DNA of 64,000 nt from UBA1573 sp034005165. Lineage in GTDB: Bacteria; Pseudomonadota; Alphaproteobacteria; Micavibrionales; Micavibrionaceae. This document shows positions 25,747-35,355 of this stretch, piece by piece; within the stretch, counting starts at the first letter, position 1, and every line of letters begins with the position of its first letter. Made by a program: the position numbers and the translations under genes. The stretch is from the NCBI GenBank assembly GCA_034005165.1, contig JAVEVE010000001.1:248001-312000 (forward strand). Reading direction: 5' to 3'. The notes beneath the pieces were generated by a model. That model searched no databases. It was not told the DNA's origin and worked only from the letters and a program-made list of their open reading frames with translations.

Positions 25747-28011
25747 TTAAAAACGTGTTCCGAAGCTGAAACGGAAGACCTGCTCAACGTCATAATCTTC
25801 TTTCAGATATGGCTTGGACAAATCAATACGAACAGGCCCCATTGGAGAACGCCAAGTCACACCGACCCCACCGGATGCCCGAAGAGAGTTTTCATCGACA
25901 AGACCGTTCCCTGTTTCATCAAGCCCCCATAGAGACCCAACATCAGTGAAGATATGTCCGGAAACACCCAAATCATCTGGAAGTCCGAGAGGTAAAGTCA
26001 ACTCTGCCGTACCTCGATAAAATTGGTTTCCACCCAAAGAGTCATCAGTGGTCAAATCGCGAGGACCAACACCATATTTTTCAAAACCGCGGAATGTATT
26101 TCCGCCGAGGAAATAACGCTCGTTAATTTTAACTTCCTCATCCCCATAACCGGCAATAATACCTACCTCACCCAACAAATTAAATGTCCATTTCTTGGCG
26201 ATAGGGAAGTAGTATGAGCCTCCCAATTTACCGGAAACATACTGCGCATCCCCGCCAAGACCGGCAACCTCTGTATCCAACCAGGCAGAGAAGCCGTCTG
26301 TCGGAAATAACCGGCTATCCAGATCTTCATACGTCAGGCGCTGAGAGACAGCAGATGTCATGCGGTTACCCTCCTGATCCTGAACGAAGCGTGATGCATC
26401 ACTATCAACATTGGTAATCTCGTTACTTTCAATCCGGTACTTCCAGAGTTGACGCCAGTTTTTGGATAGCGGATATCCCAAACGAACACCTCCTCCTGTT
26501 CTTTTCTGGTCAAAGGAAGACTGATCCTGTTGGTCGCGTGTGGTATGGAAGGCATCAAATCCTAGGGCCAGGTCACGATCCAGAAAATACGGCTCGGTAA
26601 ACGAAACATCAAACTCTGTGCGGGATCCTGCAATAGTTGCAGACAATCCCAAATCCTGACCTTTACCCAGCAAGTTCCTCTCACGGATATGGAAGTCTGC
26701 AAGAGGACCGTCAGCTGTCGAGAAACCAGCCCCCAAAGAAACCTCGCCGGTTGATTGCTCTTCCACTGTCACATCAACGACGGTTTTATCGGGGGTGCTT
26801 CCCGGAAGTGTTTTCACGTCAACCTTGGAGAAATATCCTAGGTTATTGATATTCTTCTCGGACTCGGCCAACAAGGTACGATTAAACGCGTCCCCTTCGA
26901 CCAGTTCCATCTGACGACGCACAACCTTATCGAGAGTGCGAGCATTCCCGTCAATGTTAATGCGCTCGACAAACACGCGTGGACTTTCATTGACATTGAA
27001 TACCAGATCAATTGTTTTATCTGCACGATTACGATTTACGTCCGGAACGACTTCTGCGAAAGCATACTGCATATCCCCTAAGGAATGGGTCATATTTTCT
27101 ACAGTAGTTTTGACTTCTTCAGCATCATACCAGTCGGATTTGGACAAAGTAACATCCTTCATCAAAGACTGGGGATCAAGATTACGAAGTTGGGAATTGA
27201 CACGAATATCGCCAACCTTATAACGTTCACCTTCATCAACAGTAACCGTAATATAGAAACGCTCTTTATCCTGAGACAATTCAGAAACAGAGGAAGACAC
27301 ACGGAAATCGGCATACCCTTCCTTTAGATAAAACTGGCGCAAAACTTCCATATCGTAAGACAATCTGTCCTGATCATACCGATCAGCAGAAGACAGAATA
27401 TTGTACCAGCGACGCTCGCGCGAAGTAATAACAGAGCGCAATTCGTCACCGCTAAATCTCTCGTTCCCGACAAAACGAATGGAACTGATTTCTGTCAATG
27501 GGCCTTCGGAAATTTCAAAAACGAGATCAACACGGTTCTGATCCAGCTTGATAACTTTAGGCTGAATATCAGCGGAGAAACGTCCGTTACGATGGTAAAT
27601 ATCGTAAAGGCGTGCCAGATCATTCTGGATAGACGTTCTGGTAAAAACCTGGCGCGGACGAGCTGAAATTTCCGACAATAACTGGTCATCTTCCAGCTCA
27701 TCATTTCCTTCAAAAGCCACCTGATTGATAACAGGGTTTTCGATAACCTTAACAGTTACAACACCATTACTTTCAGAAATCTGGACATCCGCAAAAAGCC
27801 CTGTTGCAAAGAGACTCTTCAAAGCATCATCCAGACTATCCTGTGTCACCGGATCGCCGGTATGCATACCCAAATAGGTAAGCACTGTGGCAGGCTCTAC
27901 CCGTTCCGATCCTTCGACACGAATATCACGAACATTCGCAGCCAAAGCCTGAGAGGAAAGCATAACGCATGTCAGCGCCGCAGAACAAAGTAAACGAAAT
28001 CCGAATCTCAT
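25747..28011 (-). CDS. bamA: Outer membrane protein assembly factor BamA
   Basis: 754 residues from the ATG at 28011, chosen because it opens a good signal peptide (MRFGFRLLCS… cut near ALAA); the frame extends 26 codons further without such a feature. Five POTRA domains span about 25–420 (motifs such as RDIRVEGSERVEP and ISSIRFVGNERFS), followed by the beta-barrel ending in Phe (FSFGTRF). The barrel-loop motif usually written VRGF reads FRGF here (NTFRGFEKYGVGP). It inserts barrel proteins, probably including the autotransporter and the outer-membrane protein in this window. Confidence 0.97.
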   Translation of the reverse strand: MRFGFRLLCSAALTCVMLSSQALAANVRDIRVEGSERVEPATVLTYLGMHTGDPVTQDSLDDALKSLFATGLFADVQISESNGVVTVKVIENPVINQVAFEGNDELEDDQLLSEISARPRQVFTRTSIQNDLARLYDIYHRNGRFSADIQPKVIKLDQNRVDLVFEISEGPLTEISSIRFVGNERFSGDELRSVITSRERRWYNILSSADRYDQDRLSYDMEVLRQFYLKEGYADFRVSSSVSELSQDKERFYITVTVDEGERYKVGDIRVNSQLRNLDPQSLMKDVTLSKSDWYDAEEVKTTVENMTHSLGDMQYAFAEVVPDVNRNRADKTIDLVFNVNESPRVFVERINIDGNARTLDKVVRRQMELVEGDAFNRTLLAESEKNINNLGYFSKVDVKTLPGSTPDKTVVDVTVEEQSTGEVSLGAGFSTADGPLADFHIRERNLLGKGQDLGLSATIAGSRTEFDVSFTEPYFLDRDLALGFDAFHTTRDQQDQSSFDQKRTGGGVRLGYPLSKNWRQLWKYRIESNEITNVDSDASRFVQDQEGNRMTSAVSQRLTYEDLDSRLFPTDGFSAWLDTEVAGLGGDAQYVSGKLGGSYYFPIAKKWTFNLLGEVGIIAGYGDEEVKINERYFLGGNTFRGFEKYGVGPRDLTTDDSLGGNQFYRGTAELTLPLGLPDDLGVSGHIFTDVGSLWGLDETGNGLVDENSLRASGGVGVTWRSPMGPVRIDLSKPYLKEDYDVEQVFRFSFGTRF

Positions 28012-28169
28012 GAGAGCACCAGTAAGTAATTTTATTGCAAAGGATTGTAAAACCAGAGAAAAACTATCCGCTGACAGCCAACTAATCAAGCAAAACTATC
28101 AAGAAAAGCCATTCTATCACCCGAACAATAACTGTAAATCCCCACAGAATAAAAAATACGCCAAAAACA

Positions 28170-28199
28170 CAAAAACGGGCCGCAAATAATGCGACCCGT
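28170..28199 (-). terminator. Rho-independent terminator after rseP
   Basis: Minus strand: ACGGGTCGCA, loop TTATT, TGCGGCCCGT (nine of ten pairs) followed by TTTTTGTG. It separates rseP from bamA, implying that bamA and the lpx genes have their own promoter between 28012 and 28170. Confidence 0.8.
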
Positions 28200-28227
28200 A
28201 ACTTATTGATAATAATTGTTTTTATCT

Positions 28228-29631
28228 CTAACTATCTGCTTTTAACACAAACATCTGTAAAACATCATTCAGGTTCGAGAAAACCATTAGGGACACAAGA
28301 ATAACCAGGCCGAATCTAAAGGCATATTCTTGCACCCGCTCAGAAATAGGTTTGCCGCGCACGGCCTCAACTCCGTAAAACAACAAGTGGCCACCATCAA
28401 GCATAGGGATTGGAAACAAGTTGATCAATCCAAGGTTTATAGAAAGAAGGGCTGTAAACAGGACGACAGATATAATTCCGCGCTCGGCCATATCTCCGGC
28501 CATCGCCCCGATACGGATTACCCCTCCCAACTCTTTAGCACTCCGAACACCGGTGAGCATCTGCCACACAGCATTCAAAGTTTCCTTGGAGATTGTATAG
28601 GTCTCTGAAGTCGCAGCTGCCAAAGCCTTAAAAGGCCCGTAACTAATGATGTCTCCTTGAGGACGAACACCCAATATTAAGGCATTGTACAAAGGATCAT
28701 CAGGCTTGAAAATATGATCGTTTAGCTCTTTCGGCGGCAATATACGAATATCTGTCGATCGTGTATCAATGGCCGTACGGATAACCATAGGCTGTCCCAG
28801 ACCTTTTTCGACAAGGCTATGGACTTTGGCCAGATCACCACCTGTCTCAACGCCGTTTACTGCCCCGATACGTGACAAATCTACACCATTTGCAGGCCCA
28901 ATTACCCCGAGATACCCTCGTTCATGAACAAAACCGAAACGATCCGCCTCGGAAATGCGATCGGGCGTAACAAGAATATTAAGTATCTGCCCATTACGCT
29001 CAACCTCAAAATTCAACTCCTGATTCATGCGCAACAGAACCGTACGGCGGACTTCGTCAAAACTAACAATATCAACACCATCAATCGATTTGACAATATC
29101 ATGCGGTAAAATTCCAGCTTCATCAGCAACACTACCGACTTCGACACCAGTCACCTGAGGAGGTGTTACCGGCCTACCGATCCCTACATAAAGAGCAGCC
29201 AAAATAAATATGGCAAACAAGAAATTAATACCAGGTCCGGCAAACACAATCAAAGCACGCTTCCAGACAGGCTTAGCAAAGAACGCAACACTACGCTCTG
29301 CTTCTGTCATATGGCGCTTATGACCTGCCCCATCTTCGACTTCCTCAGTATGCCCAGCACTGGCGGGATCCATATCCCCATACATTTTCACATAACCACC
29401 AAGTGGGAAAAGGGAAATTTTCCATCGCGTCCCTGACTTAGCCGTCCAGCCGAATAATTCCTTGCCGAAACCGACAGAGAAAACCTCAACACGCACGCCA
29501 CACAAACGGGCAACGATATAGTGCCCCCACTCGTGCACAAAAACCAGAATACCGAGAACAGCAAGGAACGTGACGCCATATGTCCAGATATTTCCTAAAA
29601 CAAGCTGGACCAGCTCCAATAATGATTCCAT
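28228..29631 (-). CDS. rseP: Site-2 intramembrane metalloprotease RseP
   Basis: 467 residues. Zinc site HEWGHY in the first membrane segment (about residue 29–34) and the LDGGH motif in a later one are both present; the loop between holds two PDZ-like regions. Four membrane segments are expected. The family cleaves anti-sigma factors and leftover signal peptides in the inner membrane. Normally coded next to dxr and cdsA; here dnaE and a decayed copy of an rseP-like gene are upstream instead. Confidence 0.96.
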   Translation of the reverse strand: MESLLELVQLVLGNIWTYGVTFLAVLGILVFVHEWGHYIVARLCGVRVEVFSVGFGKELFGWTAKSGTRWKISLFPLGGYVKMYGDMDPASAGHTEEVEDGAGHKRHMTEAERSVAFFAKPVWKRALIVFAGPGINFLFAIFILAALYVGIGRPVTPPQVTGVEVGSVADEAGILPHDIVKSIDGVDIVSFDEVRRTVLLRMNQELNFEVERNGQILNILVTPDRISEADRFGFVHERGYLGVIGPANGVDLSRIGAVNGVETGGDLAKVHSLVEKGLGQPMVIRTAIDTRSTDIRILPPKELNDHIFKPDDPLYNALILGVRPQGDIISYGPFKALAAATSETYTISKETLNAVWQMLTGVRSAKELGGVIRIGAMAGDMAERGIISVVLFTALLSINLGLINLFPIPMLDGGHLLFYGVEAVRGKPISERVQEYAFRFGLVILVSLMVFSNLNDVLQMFVLKADS

Positions 29632-29760
29632 GAAAACTTCCTATTTTTTTTCAGCAAATTTGAGGCACATTGATAAGTGTACCACATAAAAAACGAACCT
29701 ACAGTTAATATAGAAAGATGAAGAATTTTACAAAGGCCAATCGAATATTTTCCGCTAAAA

Positions 29761-29974
29761 TTAAGATAAAATTTCAAAAACATCCCTGATATTGACAAAT
29801 ATCACAAAAACAAAAACAAAAACAAAATTTGCTAAAGGTCCAGCAAACGCAATAAGCGCACGTAGCCCATTAGTCCTCGTCCACAAGCCCCCTAATTTCA
29901 TGGATAAAAATAACAAATGTCAGAATAACTGCTGTAAGAACGCCATAGGATAAAAACAATTCAAGATAATACAT
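29761..29974 (-). pseudogene. Remnant of an RseP-like (M50) protease gene
   Basis: This lies in the 352-base gap between rseP and dnaE. From ATG at 29974 (GAGGA upstream) the frame codes 34 residues with LTFVIFIHEIRG, like the LVFVHEWGH zinc segment of RseP but lacking the second His, and stops at 29870. One frame over, the sequence continues as WTRTNGLRALIAFAGPLANF plus a hydrophobic tail to a stop at 29761; RALIAFAGP-x-x-NF matches RALIVFAGPGINF of the intact RseP. So both flanks of a family member remain, with about 60–70 residues and the reading frame lost. The rest of the gap (29632–29760) shows nothing I can name. Confidence 0.75.
29805..29828 (-). repeat. Short tandem repeat of CAAAAA inside the rseP remnant
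   Basis: Three exact copies of CAAAAA and a fourth CAAAAT (plus strand), coding the run FVFVFVFV on the minus strand. It fits repeat slippage in a decaying membrane-segment sequence. Confidence 0.7.
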
Positions 29975-29983
29975 GAAATATCC

Positions 29984-32900
29984 TCACATCTCGTTGAGCG
30001 TCTTTATCCCTCGAATGCGATAAATCTCATCACGCAGCTCCGCCGAGAAATTGTAAAACCGCGGTAACTTGATTTTGACAGTCTTCTGAACAGCAGGAGA
30101 ATAAACTTTAACAACAAATCGTGACTTACCATCTCCCGCTTTATCCAAGGCGGCCTTCAACTGATCCATATTATCCGTCTCGGAAAAATCCAGAACGACT
30201 TCATGAACCTTATCAATCAAGATATCATCCAATGGCTTGATATCTTGAACCATCATTCGCACTTGATCTTCTTTGGTTTCCGCATCTGCCGTTAACAGCA
30301 AAGATTTACCCACCTCGAGAAAATCACGAGACCTCGACAAAACTTCCGAAAAGAGAATAACTTCATAAACGCCCGAACTATCCGACAAGGACAAAAATGC
30401 AAATTTATTACCGGACTTAGCAGAAATTTTTTCGGATTTTTTAAGCAAAACGCCAGCCATCTGCACACGACACACAGGCCGATCCTGTAGCATAGCCTCA
30501 ACCTTGGCATAATTGACGATGCGCATTCGCTCAAGCTGGGCAGATTTTGAATCCAGAGGGTGAGCTGACAAATAAAAACCGATGGAAGTAAACTCATAAG
30601 ACAGTTTATCCAATGGCGACCATTCGGAAATTTGCGGGAGATGCTGAGCCGCTAGATCATTAGACGCGGTATCCTCCATCGCAAACAGACTATTTTGTGA
30701 GCTGTTGCGCTCTTCAGCAAGTGCAGCGGCATAATGAACCAGTTTTTCAGCCCCAACAAATAACTGGGCCCTGTTTGGATGAATGGAATCAAACGCACCT
30801 GCTGCTGCCAAATTTTCAAATGTCTTTTTGTTAAGCGTACGGGAATCCATCCGTTTCAAAAAGTCCTCAATATCCTTGAACGGTCCATTGGCTTCCCTCT
30901 CTGATACAAGCGCGTGCATAGCTTGCTCACCAACGCCTTTAATTGCAGCCAGTGCATAGCGCACACATTTGTTCTCTACCAGAAATTCGACACCTGATTT
31001 ATTGACATCAGGAAGTAGCAACGGAATTTCCATTTGCTGCAAGGCCTGACGAAAAACAGCCAACTTATCCGTATTCCCCAGATCAAGCGTCATAATCGCA
31101 GCCATAAACTCGACTGGATAATTCGCTTTGAGCCACGCTGTCTGATAAGCCACAAGAGCATAAGCTGCCGCGTGAGATTTGTTAAACCCGTACCCGGCAA
31201 ATTTTTCAATCTGATCAAAAATTTCGCCAGCGCGCTCGGGATTAACATTGGAGTGGGAGCCTGCACCTTCTACAAAGGTTGCACGCTGCTTGTCCATTTC
31301 CTCCTTAATTTTCTTACCCATCGCACGACGGAGCAAATCCGCACCACCAAGCGTGTAACCTGCAAGCAACTGCGCCGCCTGCATAACCTGCTCCTGATAA
31401 ACCATGATCCCATAGGTTTCTTCCAGAATAGGCTGTAATTTCGGATGCATATAATCAGGAGCTTCCCGCCCCTCTTTTACATCGATATATTTTGGAATGT
31501 TATCCATCGGCCCTGGACGATAGAGCGCAACGAGAGCGATAATATCTTCAAAGCGGTTGGGCTTCATCTTACGCAGCGTATCGCGCATCCCCGAACTTTC
31601 AAGCTGAAATACTCCGGTCGAATTACCAGATGAAATCATCTCGTAAGCACCTGCATCATCCAGAGGAATTTTCAAGATGTCGATATCATGCCCTTGTGCG
31701 ATTTTGATATATTGCACAGCCTTTTGAATAACAGTGAGTGTCTTCAATCCCAAAAAGTCAAACTTCACCAATCCTGCTTGCTCAACATATTTCATATTAA
31801 ACTGAGTTGCAGGAATATCAGACCGCGGATCTCGATATAACGGGACAAGTTTAGGCAAAGGCCTATCCCCGATCACAACCCCTGCCGCGTGCGTTGATGC
31901 ATGACGGTACAAGCCTTCCAATTTCAAAGCGATAGAAAGCAATCGATCAATTTGTTCATCATCCCGTTTGGCACGAAGCTCAGGATCACCATCCAACGCT
32001 TCTTCCAACGTCACTGGATTCGCTGGGTTTGCCGGAATCATTTTGGCGATTTTATCAATCTGCCCATAAGGCATCTGCAAAACACGTCCGACATCACGCA
32101 CAACAGCGCGCGCCTGCAACTTACCGAACGTAATAATCTGTGCCACGTGGTCATGACCATAACGGTCCTGAACATATTTGATCACTTCGTCACGCCGATC
32201 CTGACAAAAATCAACGTCAAAGTCAGGCATTGAGACGCGTTCAGGATTGAGAAACCGTTCGAACAGTAAATTAAACCGAAGCGGGTCAAGGTCAGTAATT
32301 TTCAAAGACCATGCCACCAAGGAGCCGGCTCCAGATCCTCGTCCTGGACCAACGGGAATATCATGTTCCTTTGCCCATTTAATAAAGTCGGAAACGATTA
32401 GAAAATAACCGGGGAAACCCATTCCCTCGATAATATCCAATTCAAACTTTAGTCGGTCTTGATATGTTTTTGTGATCTCGGCCCGTTCTGTCTCGCTATG
32501 CCCGTCTTCAAAAACAAAATTCTGTAACCGCCACGACAACCCCTCTTCGGATTGCGCGCGCATCTCTTCAATCTCACTACGACCACTCTCTGTCTGAAAC
32601 GGCGGCAAAATCGGCTTCACAACGCTCAGGAAATAAGAGCAGCGCTGCGCGATAACAACAGTATTGCGCGTTGCCTCGGGAATATCCGAGAACAGCTCCA
32701 CCATTTCAGAGGCAGATTTCAAATAATGATGTCGCGTTACTCGCCTGCGATCATCTTCGGAAATATACCGACCATCAGCGATACACAACAAAGCGTCATG
32801 AGCTTCATAAAAGTCAGGAGTTGGAAAATAACAATCATTTGTCGCAACCAACGGAATGTCATGGGCATACGCCAACTCGACAAACCCGTCTTCTATAGCA

Positions 32901-33436
32901 TCTTCGGTCGGATCATCATGACGCTGCAATTCGATATAGAGACGATCGTCATAAATCCTTTTGAGAAATTTAGTTTTGTATTCTGCCTCATCTTTTTGTT
33001 TATGGACAAGCGCCTGACCAATCGGTCCTTTCACACCTCCGGACAAACAGATAAGACCTGCCGAAAACTCTTCCAACCATTCCCAAGTCACAGACGGCTT
33101 GGAAATCCCGTCACTTTCCGTGAAAGACCTCGATAAAATTTCGGAAAGGTTGAGATACCCTTGCTGGTTTTGAACAAGAAGAACCAAATGATGCTCTTCT
33201 TCACCGACAAGAACACGAGATCCCAGAATAGGTTGAAGCCCTGCTTTGGAGGCCTCCAAAGAAAATTCCATAGCTCCGAACAAATTTCCTGAATCCGTAA
33301 TAGCAATCGCGGGCATATTCATGCCCTTGGCTTTCTTCACCAGAGATTTGACAGGAACAGCCCCCTCGGCCAGCGAATAAGCAGAGTGTACATGAAGATG
33401 AATGAATTTATGGGTTTGTTGGTCCATATCACTCAT
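29984..33436 (-). CDS. dnaE: DNA polymerase III alpha subunit
   Basis: Replicative polymerase of 1150 residues. N-terminal PHP domain (FIHLHVHSAYSLAEG), the palm with GPGRGSGAGSLVAW and the catalytic aspartates in PDFDVDFCQ (about residue 400), the finger and beta-binding regions, a helix-hairpin-helix region, and a C-terminal OB-fold. Length is normal for the DnaE1 type. ATG at 33436 overlaps the lolD stop by four bases, the usual lolC–lolD–dnaE order in alphaproteobacteria. Confidence 0.98.
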   Translation of the reverse strand: MSDMDQQTHKFIHLHVHSAYSLAEGAVPVKSLVKKAKGMNMPAIAITDSGNLFGAMEFSLEASKAGLQPILGSRVLVGEEEHHLVLLVQNQQGYLNLSEILSRSFTESDGISKPSVTWEWLEEFSAGLICLSGGVKGPIGQALVHKQKDEAEYKTKFLKRIYDDRLYIELQRHDDPTEDAIEDGFVELAYAHDIPLVATNDCYFPTPDFYEAHDALLCIADGRYISEDDRRRVTRHHYLKSASEMVELFSDIPEATRNTVVIAQRCSYFLSVVKPILPPFQTESGRSEIEEMRAQSEEGLSWRLQNFVFEDGHSETERAEITKTYQDRLKFELDIIEGMGFPGYFLIVSDFIKWAKEHDIPVGPGRGSGAGSLVAWSLKITDLDPLRFNLLFERFLNPERVSMPDFDVDFCQDRRDEVIKYVQDRYGHDHVAQIITFGKLQARAVVRDVGRVLQMPYGQIDKIAKMIPANPANPVTLEEALDGDPELRAKRDDEQIDRLLSIALKLEGLYRHASTHAAGVVIGDRPLPKLVPLYRDPRSDIPATQFNMKYVEQAGLVKFDFLGLKTLTVIQKAVQYIKIAQGHDIDILKIPLDDAGAYEMISSGNSTGVFQLESSGMRDTLRKMKPNRFEDIIALVALYRPGPMDNIPKYIDVKEGREAPDYMHPKLQPILEETYGIMVYQEQVMQAAQLLAGYTLGGADLLRRAMGKKIKEEMDKQRATFVEGAGSHSNVNPERAGEIFDQIEKFAGYGFNKSHAAAYALVAYQTAWLKANYPVEFMAAIMTLDLGNTDKLAVFRQALQQMEIPLLLPDVNKSGVEFLVENKCVRYALAAIKGVGEQAMHALVSEREANGPFKDIEDFLKRMDSRTLNKKTFENLAAAGAFDSIHPNRAQLFVGAEKLVHYAAALAEERNSSQNSLFAMEDTASNDLAAQHLPQISEWSPLDKLSYEFTSIGFYLSAHPLDSKSAQLERMRIVNYAKVEAMLQDRPVCRVQMAGVLLKKSEKISAKSGNKFAFLSLSDSSGVYEVILFSEVLSRSRDFLEVGKSLLLTADAETKEDQVRMMVQDIKPLDDILIDKVHEVVLDFSETDNMDQLKAALDKAGDGKSRFVVKVYSPAVQKTVKIKLPRFYNFSAELRDEIYRIRGIKTLNEM

Positions 33437-34113
33437 GCGGCCTTCAACACGCCCCCATCAAGAATAAGAATACGATCCATTTTTCGGGCCAAATCCATAT
33501 TATGTGTGGCAATCAAAGCACCGATACCAGAAGATCTTGCCTGCTCAATCAACAAATTAAAGACCTCATCCGATGTATTGGGATCAAGATTACCTGTCGG
33601 TTCATCTGCCAATAATAAAGATGGCTTATTGGCTAACGCTCGAGCAATTGCAACACGCTGCTGCTCTCCCCCGGATAGTCTTGCCGGACGGTGATGAAGA
33701 CGGTGAGACAATCCCAAACGATCCAATAACGGCAACACAGACTTTGAAGCTGCCTCACGAGAAACCCCAGCTATCATTTGAGGGATCATTACATTTTCCA
33801 AAGCAGAGAATTCAGGCTGCAAGAAATGAAACTGATATACAAAACCTATTTTCTTACGGCGCATCAATGTCCGCGCGCGATCATCAAGTCTGGAAACATC
33901 CTTGCCATCAATAGCAATGCGTCCCGCACTTGGTTGATCCAATAACCCAACCATCTGGAGTAAAGTCGACTTTCCTGCGCCTGATTGACCGACAAGGGCA
34001 ACAATCTCGCCACTCGAAACCGATAACGACAAGTCCTTGAAAATTGTAAGAATTTCATCACCCTGATGATGCGTTTTCTCCAACCCTTGAGCTTGCAAAA
34101 TAGCTTTACTCAT
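33433..34113 (-). CDS. lolD: Lipoprotein-releasing ABC transporter ATPase LolD
   Basis: 226 residues from the ATG at 34113, which overlaps the end of lolC by eight bases. Walker A GQSGAGKST, signature LSGGEQQRVAIARAL and Walker B LLLADEPTGNLD are intact. It powers release of outer-membrane lipoproteins from the inner membrane together with the LolC/E permease encoded just upstream. Confidence 0.96.
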   Translation of the reverse strand: MSKAILQAQGLEKTHHQGDEILTIFKDLSLSVSSGEIVALVGQSGAGKSTLLQMVGLLDQPSAGRIAIDGKDVSRLDDRARTLMRRKKIGFVYQFHFLQPEFSALENVMIPQMIAGVSREAASKSVLPLLDRLGLSHRLHHRPARLSGGEQQRVAIARALANKPSLLLADEPTGNLDPNTSDEVFNLLIEQARSSGIGALIATHNMDLARKMDRILILDGGVLKAA

Positions 34114-35350
34114 AACGAAGAGCCTCCACAGGGTCGAGTTTTGCAGCACGGCGTGCCGGATAAACGGTTGCTGCAATCGAAATCACAACTGCCAAAGCAA
34201 TAATAAATGTCACTTCTACCCAATCAACATCGGCAGGAAGCTTCGAGAGAAAATAAACCTCTCCCGGAAACAAATTCGTATCCGTCAAAGCCTCAAAGAA
34301 CTTTCGAATAGACTCGATATTTACAGCGAATACAATTCCAAGAATTGCGCCCATAGCCGTTCCTAAAATTCCGACGCTCGCACCGGTCAAAATAAAAATT
34401 TTGAGGATGCTGGAGCGAAACGCTCCCATAGTCCGCATAATCGCAATCCCGCGCGCCTTATCATTCACCAACATAATCATACTGGAAATAATGTTAAACG
34501 CGGCAATCAGGATAATTAGCATCAGAATGATAAACATCACATTCCGTTCAACTTCGACTGCCGAGAAGAAATTAGCATTGGACTCGCGCCAATCATAAAC
34601 CCCAGCACGCCCATGAACAGCAATTCCCAAAGCATCCTTGATACGGTCAATTTTCTCGGGATGATCCGACATGATCTCGAGTAAACTGGCACTCGTTTCA
34701 GGTAACTGGAAAAAGTGCTGCGCGCTATCAAGCGGCATAAACACATATCCTGAATTATATTCATACATCCCGACATCAAAAATCATCACGATTGTATATT
34801 GTGCTGTCCGTGGAATTGTCCCAAACGGAGACGCCTTCCCGTTCGGAGACATCAAAGTCAAATTATCTCCGACATTCAATCCGAACCGTTCAGCCATTTT
34901 AATACCAATAGCAACAACATTCCCCGAAAAATCGGACATAGACCCATCAACAATAGACGATGACAACAGCGGCTTCTTGGCAAAATAATCTGCCGTAAAT
35001 CCGCGAGCCATAGCACCCGTTGCCTGTCCGCGCGATGTAACCAGAACCTGCCCCTCAACAACTGGAGCTGCGGTCACAATCCCTTCCACACCGTCAATAT
35101 CCTTAAGGATTGCAGGATAATCCTGAACAGGGCCACCGGAGACATAGACATTCAAATGCCCATTCAACCCGACAATTCGATCAACAAGCTGAATATGAAA
35201 CCCGTTCATTACGGACATCACAATAATCAGAGTTGCCACGCCGATCATAATACCGATAAAGGAGAATGCGGCGATAACAGACACAAAGCCTTCGGCTTTA
35301 CGCGCCCGCAAATACCGCATCGCCATCATGATTTCAAATTCGGAGAACAT
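34106..35350 (-). CDS. lolC: Lipoprotein-releasing permease LolC/LolE family
   Basis: 414 residues; MacB/FtsX-type permease with one N-terminal membrane segment (about 22–48), a large periplasmic domain and three C-terminal membrane segments. The YLRARKAEGFVSVIAAFSFIGI start is typical of LolC/E. Only one permease gene is present here, so it likely works as a homodimer (often called LolF), as in many alphaproteobacteria. Confidence 0.94.
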   Translation of the reverse strand: MFSEFEIMMAMRYLRARKAEGFVSVIAAFSFIGIMIGVATLIIVMSVMNGFHIQLVDRIVGLNGHLNVYVSGGPVQDYPAILKDIDGVEGIVTAAPVVEGQVLVTSRGQATGAMARGFTADYFAKKPLLSSSIVDGSMSDFSGNVVAIGIKMAERFGLNVGDNLTLMSPNGKASPFGTIPRTAQYTIVMIFDVGMYEYNSGYVFMPLDSAQHFFQLPETSASLLEIMSDHPEKIDRIKDALGIAVHGRAGVYDWRESNANFFSAVEVERNVMFIILMLIILIAAFNIISSMIMLVNDKARGIAIMRTMGAFRSSILKIFILTGASVGILGTAMGAILGIVFAVNIESIRKFFEALTDTNLFPGEVYFLSKLPADVDWVEVTFIIALAVVISIAATVYPARRAAKLDPVEALRYE

Positions 35351-35355
35351 AAGCC

